Shown here: piece by piece, positions 10,017 to 17,610 of the stretch
Layout: every line of letters begins with the position of its first letter
Position numbering within the stretch: the first letter of the stretch is position 1
Source of the DNA: Trichomonas vaginalis G3
Lineage: Eukaryota > Parabasalia > Trichomonadida > Trichomonadidae
Direction of reading: 5' to 3'
Assembly (NCBI RefSeq): GCF_026262505.1
Contig: NC_067207.1
Span: forward strand, 18,754,082-18,818,081
Length of the DNA: 64,000 nt
Made by a program: the position numbers and the translations under genes
The notes under the pieces: model-generated
What the model was told of the DNA's origin: nothing
Databases searched by the model: none
The model's input: the letters and a program-made list of their open reading frames with translations, nothing else

Positions 10017-11147
10017 TTATACAGATAAATTTAATAAATTTGAAATAGACAACTTTCTCCATATAAATGTTACATCGATTTTTCCTTTTCTTTGTCTTTT
10101 TACATCAATTTCTGCGTTAGTTGCTTTTTCCATGATCCTAATAACACGGTCATCTGCTGGATTTTGATCAATTTTGAGTTTGATAACGAAAGATGGTATC
10201 ACTTTTGTATAAATTTCTATAATAACATCATCAATTCTGAGATTTTTTCGATCAGGAAAATAGTCATGTTTGAGTGTTCTAAAATGAGCTTCGGCAATAT
10301 TGTTAGTTGCGTCGCCTTCACGCCTGTCACGAGCAATCCATCTTGATATGTTGTAACGCCATTGTCTGTTAAAGTATTGAGATGATGTTGGATCTGTGTC
10401 GAGCAACTCCAGAACTTGATCATAGACAGCATTTGCTTCTTCCTCATGTTCTGCATCTAATTTGAAGACTAAATCCTTCATCAAATTATAGAATTGTTCA
10501 AATTTTTCTTGAGAAGAAAACTTATTTGTTTTGCGAAGAATTGCACGAAGAACATGTACTCCGCACCAAAGTATTTGAGCTTGTGGAATGCTTTCTTCTA
10601 TTGCTTGAGCTATCTGTGGAGCACAGTCCATGCTAATGTATTCTGGCTCAATTGTTACCCATCTGAGATAGGTGCACACGCAAACTTGAATGTTTTGATA
10701 AGTGTCTGGTTGACAAAAGAAATATAAAAAAGGAAAAATGTGAAAATCTTTGATTTTGCCAGTAAATGCATACAATGGAATGTTTGATCGCAACAATTTA
10801 TAGGTGCTGTCTATATGAAATGTCTTGATACTATGCGCATAAGCTTTGCCTTCAAAAGGCGCGTAATAGAAACACATATTATTGTCTGAGACTTCAAATG
10901 CAATGAGATCATCTGGAAATTCTTCTTGTACTGTCTGAACAAAGATTTGCAATGACACAACATCGTCAGGAGAATATCTAGTTTGAAGAGCATGTATTCT
11001 CTCTGCAAATCGTTTGATTGCACGTGGTTTTTGAGCGTACATCTCTGGAATGGACGGACCTGTAAGAGGAATTTCAAGATCTTTGAATGCATTTAGCTGT
11101 GCTATCGCTCTTTGATTGTCATCTGTTTGGAAGTAATGTTCTAAATA
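10017..11147 (-). pseudogene. MULE transposase, catalytic part
   Basis: About 375 residues with the MULE DDE fold: first Asp in FHIDSTYKLL, second Asp in EYISMDCAPQIAQAI, the conserved CGVHVLRAI cysteine/histidine segment between, and the acidic residue in NNIAEAHFRTLKHDYF. The first 10 residues of the visible frame belong to the mariner terminus. Separated from its DNA-binding domain, it is not expected to make a working enzyme. Confidence 0.88.
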
Positions 11148-12451
11148 TAGGGTGTCCAAAGGTGTGTTTAGCACAAACCTGAATACTGCGAATAGAAATA
11201 AACAAGTTACATATATATAAAGTTTATTTAAATATAATCACCATTGGATTCAATCACGCGTTCGCAGCGATCGATCCAGGCTTGAAAGACACGCTTTAAA
11301 TCATCATGAGAAAATTGCTCAAATTGCTCTCTTACAAAATTTTCAAGATCATCTGGACTCGCGAATTCGCGTCCTTCAGCTCTCTTTTTTAGCGTGCCGA
11401 ATAAATAAAAGTCAGAAGGTGCAATATCAGGTGAATAAATTGGGTTTGGAACAACTTTGACATTGTTTTCCACCAAGTAATTCATTACCTTATGACTTTT
11501 GTGAACTCTTGAATTATCAAAATGAATTGCAAACTTTTGTTTTTGTTGTTTGGATTTCTCAAACTCATCAGAATTGATAATTTGAGTAAGAACATTGTCA
11601 ATTAGATACTGAGCATTCATCGTATTAGGTTTTTGAAGAATATCAATTGCGATGATGCCATTCACGCCCCAAAAAACCGACAACATCATCATTGGTGTGT
11701 CAATTTTTTTCTTCGGGAATGTTTGCGGATTTTCATCCTTCGGGATCCACATGATTTTGGCTTCTGTTGCATATTGAAACCAAGACTCGTCCCCTGTTAC
11801 TAAAAAGCGAAACTTCTTGGATTGATACGCACCCAATATAGAGAGGAGCTCTTTCGAAGATTGGACTCTAGATTTTTTTTGAACTGAATTAAGGTTGTGC
11901 GGAACCCAACGTGTATACGCTAGTTTGTAGTTCAAATAATTGTGCAGATAATAACTGACTGTTGTACATGGTATCTTTGTCATCTCCTCTATCCTTCTGA
12001 GTGATGCTCTTGGGTCTTCATCTAGCGCTTGAAGAATTGCTTTGATTTTTCTTTGATCCGGCGATTTTTTGTCAATTTTTATGATGGGCGCCTTTTTGTT
12101 CATGAAGTGATACATCCTAACATGATACGTTACAGTGGAATAGCTAGGAGCATCCATACCGAAGCATTTTACCAATGTCTCGTAGATTTTTTTACAGTCT
12201 TTGCATTTTTTTGCAAGAGCGAGGATGTTTTCTTTATGATTCATTAAAAAAATGAAAAAAATCCCGCCAAAATTTCCCGCGAAACCGCCTCTTGTCTCAA
12301 AATTCATTTTATATCCCGGCATGGCGCCAAAATACAACATACTCATCATATACATATATTCATATTTTTTATTATATATTTATAATCAGCATATATCTCC
12401 TTTAATAGTCTCATATAGAGCGCTGTGCTAAACGCACCTTTGGACACCCTA
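11148..12451 (-). mobile_element. Mariner transposon, complete, inserted in a MULE
   Basis: A 1,304-bp element with TA target duplication (11146-11147 and 12452-12453). The terminal inverted repeats are about 28 bp, beginning TAGGGTGTCCAAAGGTG at both ends, with one mismatch. It contains one intact transposase gene on the minus strand. Size and structure fit the trichomonad mariner family (Tvmar-like, from family knowledge). The near-perfect termini and open frame suggest a recent insertion. Confidence 0.93.
11228..12244 (-). CDS. Mariner transposase (DD34D)
   Basis: About 338 residues when started at MNHKENILALAKKC, which fits the usual mariner length; the frame is open further to 12355 but that extension has no family similarity. 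The N-terminal half has paired helix-turn-helix features for terminal-repeat binding. Catalytic residues are all visible: Asp in VTGDESWFQY, Asp in IHFDNSRVHKS, Asp in YSPDIAPSDFYLF, with 34 residues between the second and third. No stops or frameshifts, so the enzyme could be active. It performs cut-and-paste transposition at TA sites in the nucleus. Confidence 0.92.
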   Translation of the reverse strand: MNHKENILALAKKCKDCKKIYETLVKCFGMDAPSYSTVTYHVRMYHFMNKKAPIIKIDKKSPDQRKIKAILQALDEDPRASLRRIEEMTKIPCTTVSYYLHNYLNYKLAYTRWVPHNLNSVQKKSRVQSSKELLSILGAYQSKKFRFLVTGDESWFQYATEAKIMWIPKDENPQTFPKKKIDTPMMMLSVFWGVNGIIAIDILQKPNTMNAQYLIDNVLTQIINSDEFEKSKQQKQKFAIHFDNSRVHKSHKVMNYLVENNVKVVPNPIYSPDIAPSDFYLFGTLKKRAEGREFASPDDLENFVREQFEQFSHDDLKRVFQAWIDRCERVIESNGDYI

Positions 12452-12453
12452 TA

Positions 12454-12723
12454 TTTGCGATAAAAGACAGACGAATATTGACTTTTGTCATTTGGGGCGG
12501 AATGATCATGTTCTTCAACTATTTTGATTAGTTTGTATTTATTTTGATCCAAGATTGCAACATTAAAATGTGCAGGACATTTTGGATATTTGCAGTGGAA
12601 TGAAATCTGAGATCTTTCTTTTCTGACACGTTCACCATATCCATACTGTGCTTGTATTTCTTGTTTAACTCCAAATTTACAAAGATCCATAACAGTAAAG
12701 ATAGTTTCTTCTTCTAATTCCAT
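12454..12723 (-). pseudogene. MULE transposase, N-terminal zinc-finger part
   Basis: The start Met is followed by about 90 residues with a FLYWCH/WRKY-GCM1-like zinc site: FHCKYPKC supplies two Cys and EEHDHS two His. Domains of this kind sit at the N-terminus of MULE transposases and bind the terminal repeats. The natural frame is cut at the mariner insertion; the tail of the visible frame (about 35 residues) is mariner sequence. Confidence 0.82.
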
Positions 12724-13452
12724 TTGAAATTGAAATGAAAATTAAAAATTCAGAAATTTGAATAGATTTGGTCTGTAATTAAATGAGAATAGCAGTTTGT
12801 TCGTCATTGTTTGAGGCAAGAGTATTATAGGAATATTATATGATGGATTTGAGTTGCATATAAAGAGTGCAAAAGGATAAAGAGAGAAATTTTGTTAGAT
12901 TAAATTATTAAATTTTAATTCTTTATTTTTTAGGATTGTTAGCTTTGTAAGATTGCTTTCTCACAAGAGAAAACAAGTATAAGGTTTAAGCTGTATGTAT
13001 TAAAGTTATAAATATTTGATTTTAAAAAAAATCAAGATTTTAAACTTTAAAGGTATTAATTATGATTATCTTTCTTCAGCTTTGCATGCTGTATGCTACT
13101 TTTGGAAACTGCTCTATTGTATTAGAATGTTTTTAAATTTTGCACCTAAAAATGCGTAATATTAAAAATTAAGGTATTAATTATGATTATCTTTCTTTAG
13201 CTTTACATGCTGTATGCTACTTTTGTCTTTGAGACATTCCATGATTTAAGTTAAGAAGCTTTAAAAAAAAATGCAAAAAAAAATTGAATACTTTACTGGC
13301 TGGGCAAATTTGTCGCCGCCCCCAGAAATGATAACATTTTTTCAGCTATGGTATCGCAGTGGGTAATTTCGAAATTGTAGAGCAATTCCGATTTTAACCG
13401 CTCTAGATTCATTGATGTTGATCCGATTCTCACAAAATAATTTTAATTCAAA
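12724..13452. other. Spacer with a 121-bp-offset direct repeat
   Basis: No gene. A roughly 55-bp sequence starting AGGTATTAATTATGATTATC occurs at about 13051 and again at about 13172, with three or four changes; each copy holds GCATGC-type short palindromes. Immediately upstream of the protease gene lies a small GC-richer patch (13300-13330). Confidence 0.6.
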
Positions 13453-14406
13453 ATGTTTCTCTTTTCTGCATTCGTGAGTTCAACTATCGTCTCTCGTCAG
13501 GAAGAAGCTTCATTTATCTCTTGGATGAGAGAAAATAGTGTTATGTTCACAGGAGAAGAGTACGCCTTCAGGCTGGGAATTTATTTAACAACTGATCGCT
13601 ATATCAAGCAATTCAATCGCGGAAAGCGCTCACATACTCTTGCCCATAACAAGTTCTCTGCTTATACCCATGCCGAATACAAGGCTCTCCTCAACAGTAA
13701 GCCAATTCATCCAAGAAATGTACAGAAGTCTCAGATAACAACACAAAAAGTTCAAGTTCCAGATACATGGGATTGGAGAGATAGGGTCGCCTTCAATCCA
13801 GTCCGCGATCAGATGGAATGCGCTTCTGGATTTGCATTTGCTTCATGCGCTTGCCAGGAAGTTACATGGAATATTTACTATAACAAATTATACCTTCTTT
13901 CACCACAAAACATGTTAGATTGCGCTTACAACGAGGAAGGATGCGATGGCGGTGAAGCAGATCGCGCTGTTGGCTACATAGTTACAGATCAAGATGGTAA
14001 GTTCGGTCTTGAAAGCGACTACCCATACAAGAGCGAATCTATGGGTTATTGCGAATTCGACCCTTCAAAGGGTGTTACAAAGGCTTTAGCTGTTAACTAC
14101 ACAAGAGACGAAGCAGACATGAAGGTCCGTGTTGCTACAACTGGTCCACTAATCTGCGGATACGATTCCAGCAGCGAAGATTTCGAATACTACTACCAAG
14201 GTGTTTACTACAGCGATGACTGCAGCGCCTGGGGTATTGACCACTGGATGACCATCGTTGGTTACGGAACTTACAACGGAGATGACTACTGGCTCGTTAA
14301 GAACTCTTTCGGTAAAGGTTGGGGCCAGCAGGGCTACGGAATGGTTGCTCGTAACAGAGATGGTGCATGCGGTGTTGATTTACTTACATTCAGCATCAAC
14401 GTCTAA
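13453..14406 (+). CDS. Papain-family (C1A) cysteine protease homologue without catalytic Cys
   Basis: A 317-residue protein: short hydrophobic leader, I29-type propeptide (about residues 20-80, with the HNKFSAYTHAEY segment), then the mature domain from VPDTWDWRD (102-110). The oxyanion Gln120 (RDQ), His264 (GIDHWMTIVGYG) and Asn284 (LVKNSFGKGWG) are present. The nucleophile position, normally in CGSCWAF, reads CASGFAF, so Cys is Gly126. By the family mechanism this should not cleave peptides. Disulphide cysteines and the GCDGGE motif remain and the frame is undamaged, with GC-richer codons than its neighbours, as in well-expressed genes. It is therefore probably a maintained pseudoprotease, perhaps a binding or decoy protein (inference). 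The stop codon sits in a TAAA context, as expected for trichomonad poly(A) signals. Confidence 0.93.
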   Translation: MFLFSAFVSSTIVSRQEEASFISWMRENSVMFTGEEYAFRLGIYLTTDRYIKQFNRGKRSHTLAHNKFSAYTHAEYKALLNSKPIHPRNVQKSQITTQKVQVPDTWDWRDRVAFNPVRDQMECASGFAFASCACQEVTWNIYYNKLYLLSPQNMLDCAYNEEGCDGGEADRAVGYIVTDQDGKFGLESDYPYKSESMGYCEFDPSKGVTKALAVNYTRDEADMKVRVATTGPLICGYDSSSEDFEYYYQGVYYSDDCSAWGIDHWMTIVGYGTYNGDDYWLVKNSFGKGWGQQGYGMVARNRDGACGVDLLTFSINV

Positions 14407-14685
14407 AAAATTTAATTTCTAATTTAATTATTTGAGTTAAAACAATATCAGTTTTTGCCATATTTTCCTAAGATATAATCATTTTATATTTATTTATTTT
14501 GATTTTACTCAAAATTAAATTTGATATTTTTCATTCTTATAAATTGTTTGTTGATTTGGTTCACATAAAACGATCTAAACCATTAGTTCAAGTTTTGTCA
14601 TGAACATCTCAAAAAAGCCAATTTCGTAGAAAGATATTCTAAAAATAAAACAGAAAATTCAATAATTCTATATTTATTAACAAAT

Positions 14686-15468
14686 TCAATAAATAAATGG
14701 GAATATACGCTTCTTTTCAAGGACAGGTTTTCCGAATTCTTTGAGATAGCGGTCGTAAATCTTGTGTGCTCGTGGAACGAGGTTAGCAAATGTGAACCAG
14801 ACAAATACGAGTGCTGCAGGTGATAATGTCAATATGAAATATCCAAACCATTCGATGATTTCACCGAGATAGTTTGCAGAAGTAACGAATCTGTACATTC
14901 CTTTATTTGGGAGATAGTGCTTTGTATCACCTGGTTTTCGTAAGTTTCTTATTACGTGGTCAGAGTGAATGTTAATAAACATTCCTGTGAAGAAAATTAA
15001 TGTTCCAATGATAAACTGTGGTGTGTAGAACCATTCATTTGTGTAATATCCTTCTGGTGATGTATAGAATAACCAGCATCCTTGTATGTATCCGTTGCAT
15101 ACGTTGAAAGTTGCACCCATGACCATAATCAATATTGGCATGTAAGATTTACCTTTGATAAGGAATGGGAATATGAATGATCTCTGGAAGTAGTGTATTT
15201 GGAAAATAATGAAGAATGTAAGATAAATTAACTTGAATCTTCTTTCAGAAAAGAACCAAAGAATGCAAAGAACGAAGAATACAGGACATTCCATTAATAT
15301 CCATGCTAATTTGTTTGAAATTGCTGGTCCCCATGATCTACTGGCGAATTTTCCGTAACCAGCGTTAATAAAGTATAAGGCAATGAATACGAAAACACCA
15401 ATGATGGACATCACTGCCATGAATATCTTCAGACCATAGAAGTCGAGTATGTATTTTTCAATCATCAA
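14686..15468 (-). CDS. 3-oxo-5-alpha-steroid 4-dehydrogenase (steroid 5-alpha-reductase family)
   Basis: A 260-residue polytopic membrane protein, the usual length for SRD5A/DET2 enzymes, which reduce the delta-4 double bond of 3-oxosteroids with NADPH in the ER membrane. Diagnostic segments are FINIHSDHVIRNLRKPGDT (164-182), TSANYLGEIIEWFGY (196-210) and the C-terminal KKRIFPFIY. About six to seven hydrophobic segments are visible. On its strand the start codon is preceded by TTCATTTC, a good match to the trichomonad initiator, about 12-15 nt upstream, which supports this start. The frame is intact. The substrate could be host steroid or another enone lipid; the family also includes polyprenol reductases, but the motifs here fit the steroid branch best. 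Confidence 0.9.
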   Translation of the reverse strand: MMIEKYILDFYGLKIFMAVMSIIGVFVFIALYFINAGYGKFASRSWGPAISNKLAWILMECPVFFVLCILWFFSERRFKLIYLTFFIIFQIHYFQRSFIFPFLIKGKSYMPILIMVMGATFNVCNGYIQGCWLFYTSPEGYYTNEWFYTPQFIIGTLIFFTGMFINIHSDHVIRNLRKPGDTKHYLPNKGMYRFVTSANYLGEIIEWFGYFILTLSPAALVFVWFTFANLVPRAHKIYDRYLKEFGKPVLEKKRIFPFIY

Positions 15469-16280
15469 CTGAGAAATGAACTGTTATTAGATGAGATTTT
15501 CAAATAAAACAATTTGAAATATTTACATTATGATGAAATTTTGGATCATCTATGAAAAATTTGACACATTCAATTTGATATCCAAAATTACATTCAGAGT
15601 TTCAAACATGTAATTTAAGCATATAATTAGAAACTATTATACTTACTCTTGCCTGTGCAGTTTATGTGAGCTCTCACATCTGATTTTCTAATCTCACTCT
15701 CAGTTAAAATCGATATATTTGCCATATGATACAAGTAAGGATATCGCATGATCAATATTTGTGAACCACACTAAATATATTGGTCTGCTTTGATGGAAAA
15801 AATGCTGGGAAACGTGCCCCTATGTGTAAAAATTCTGGTTTTTATAGGAATATTCTCCGAATGTGATCCGTATCGAATCCTATTGAATTCATGCATAGCT
15901 GTTCAATGAATTATTCATTCATGAGACTTCCCAACGCTGGAATCAGAAAAGAAGCGATTATTCCTATGGATAAGAAAAAGAAGATATGTATCACTTTTCG
16001 TTAATGTACTTACAAATTTTTCTTTGATTTATTTTCTGAAGTTTACATTTTTACTTCCCTTTTTTAGTTTCGAGTCGAAGAACAATTTTAACTTCATTAC
16101 CTCAAAAAATCAGCAACCGATTTGAAATGAATTTAGAGAAATATAATACAAGAACTGTTCCATCAAGAATGGACAGAGTTTTTCCAAAATTCAGAACAAA
16201 GAACAAATTACTCTACGAAAAGTCAAAAACTTAGTTCAGAAGATCAGAATTATTATATAAGTTTTTGTAATTTTGTCACA
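15469..16280. other. Upstream region of beta-helix copy 1
   Basis: No separate gene. From about 16035 the sequence is almost identical to the region before beta-helix copy 4 (from about 35690), starting TTCTGAAGTTTACATTTTTA, showing recent duplication including the 5' flank. The part 15640-15710 also resembles 35600-35670 at lower identity. A frame (SSRRTILTSLPQKI..) conserved among the copies runs through 16070-16230, offset from the downstream frame. Confidence 0.6.
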
Positions 16281-17150
16281 ATGATAACAGAAGGTGCCAT
16301 TAACTTTAAAACTTCGAAAGATACAACCAAAACTCTTATTGAAACAACAAATTTTAATAATTGCTCTAATACTAAAGGAATGGGAGGAAGTTTATACTTC
16401 TCCGAAGAAGGTGAATGCGTCCAAAATCGAATTTGTAGTTTAAATTCTAATTCTGCTGAATTCTTTATGTATTGTTGGGTTGATGTCAGTGATATTGCTA
16501 AATATAAAAATAAACTTCTTGATTCTTCTATTTCTGAAAGCGGAAATTTATATAAAGATAAACCATATAATATTGTTCTAAAAAATGGAGAAATTGAAAT
16601 AAATTCTATAAATATTTCTTATACTGATATATATAGTGAAAGCTTATTTGACATAGGATACTATAATTCTTCATCTAGAGCATCATTTTCAACATTTAGT
16701 AATAATACTGATACAAATCCATCAGGTAGATATTATATTTATTTTGGTAGTTCATCAGAAACATTATTGATTAAGTCATGTAACTACTTAAGTAACAATT
16801 TACATGTAATAGTAAGTTCTTCTAGTGCATATGTTTATGTAGTTAATTGTAATTTCATCAATAACACAGGTAGAAATAGTTATTTTGCATGTACTTCAGG
16901 TAATATTACAATTGATGGATGTTTTATTGATGAAAGTAATCCTAAAATCACTTGGACTGTTTTTTTCAAAAATATTGAAACAAATCCATTCAAAATAGAA
17001 TTTCCAAATTTAACATGTGAGTTTGATATTCTTAAATCAAAGAATGAAGAAGAAACTGAAATCATAAATTTCAACAGAAAGAAAAAATTCTTCAAAAATC
17101 TTCATTTTTTGTTCTTTCAATCATTTGTTATTATTTCTCGAAAGAAGTAA
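16281..17150 (+). CDS. Beta-helix (pectin-lyase-like) surface family, copy 1, probably 5'-truncated
   Basis: 289 residues from the first ATG (MITEGAINFKTS). The beta-helix-type sequence carries repeated strands such as NFNNCSNTKG..GGSLYF, SCNYLSNN and NCNFINNTGRN, typical of trichomonad polymorphic-outer-membrane-like or right-handed beta-helix proteins. The homologous frame stays open for about 110 bp upstream (QELFHQEWTEFF..) without an ATG, and no signal peptide is present. The C-terminus ends with a basic then aromatic/hydrophobic segment (FFKNLHFLFFQSFVIISRKK) where family members may have a membrane anchor. Closest relative in the window: copy 4 at 35929. I think this is a truncated copy rather than a working surface protein. 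Confidence 0.6.
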   Translation: MITEGAINFKTSKDTTKTLIETTNFNNCSNTKGMGGSLYFSEEGECVQNRICSLNSNSAEFFMYCWVDVSDIAKYKNKLLDSSISESGNLYKDKPYNIVLKNGEIEINSINISYTDIYSESLFDIGYYNSSSRASFSTFSNNTDTNPSGRYYIYFGSSSETLLIKSCNYLSNNLHVIVSSSSAYVYVVNCNFINNTGRNSYFACTSGNITIDGCFIDESNPKITWTVFFKNIETNPFKIEFPNLTCEFDILKSKNEEETEIINFNRKKKFFKNLHFLFFQSFVIISRKK

Positions 17151-17178
17151 AATATATCAACATAATTCATAATTTATA

Positions 17179-17496
17179 TCATTCAATGAGTTCTTCTTCG
17201 CGTATCTTGAATTCACCTTTACCAGGAATGTCGTTTTTCGTTGGCATGGAACGCTCACTTGGACTATGAAATCGTGCACCCTTCTTTAGATTGCCAAATT
17301 CTGATGTTACTTTGTATTCCCCTGGACCTGGTGTGATTTCACAATGTTCATGCTCTGTTTGAGAAATACTTCAGCATTAAGTAAAAGTACATTAAATCAA
17401 TTTATATTCAGTTGAATGAGTTAAAATTCCATGTTCTGGTGTTTGATCAACTTTGATTTCAGGATTGGAAATTTCAAGTTGGAATTGTTTCAACAT
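17179..17496 (-). pseudogene. Sperm-tail PG-rich repeat (SHIPPO/ODF3-like) remnant
   Basis: On the minus strand, 17179-17358 encodes about 59 residues including EITPGPGEYKV and a GARFHSPSER segment, the hallmark PGP-GxY repeat of axonemal/microtubule-associated STPGR proteins. Upstream, a 34-codon frame (17392-17496, starting MLKQFQLEISN) contains a related weak repeat ending STEYKLI and stops. The two pieces are in different frames with about 35 bp between, ending TTTCTCAAACAG before the second piece. Either this is a decayed gene or a tiny gene with a short intron whose 5' site I cannot place. Trichomonads have flagella, so the family is expected. Confidence 0.55.
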
Positions 17497-17526
17497 TAGA
17501 CTCTTGACATTTACTTCTTACGATTT

Positions 17527-17529
17527 TTT

Positions 17530-17577
<48 letters not shown>

Positions 17578-17584
17578 TTGTAAA
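17527..17584 (+). repeat. T5G/T4G microsatellite upstream of large gene
   Basis: About 58 bases of interrupted poly-T with G every five or six bases (GTTTTGTTTTTG pattern), ending 27 bp before the start codon of the 959-residue gene. Its position suggests that it lies in or over the promoter. Confidence 0.85.
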
Positions 17585-17610
17585 AAAGTCTGAATTAGAA
17601 ATCTGTATTA

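Larger units (their letters stand above)
10017..12723 (-). mobile_element. MULE (Mutator-like) transposon gene, split by a mariner
   Basis: Two minus-strand pieces of one MULE transposase flank a mariner insertion at 11148-12451. The N-terminal piece carries the zinc-binding domain and the C-terminal piece the DDE domain. Removing the mariner with one TA restores one continuous frame (..FYRKY then LEHYFQ..), so the MULE was intact when hit. I could not find MULE terminal repeats or target duplications on either side, so the outer limits given are those of coding sequence only. Confidence 0.88.
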
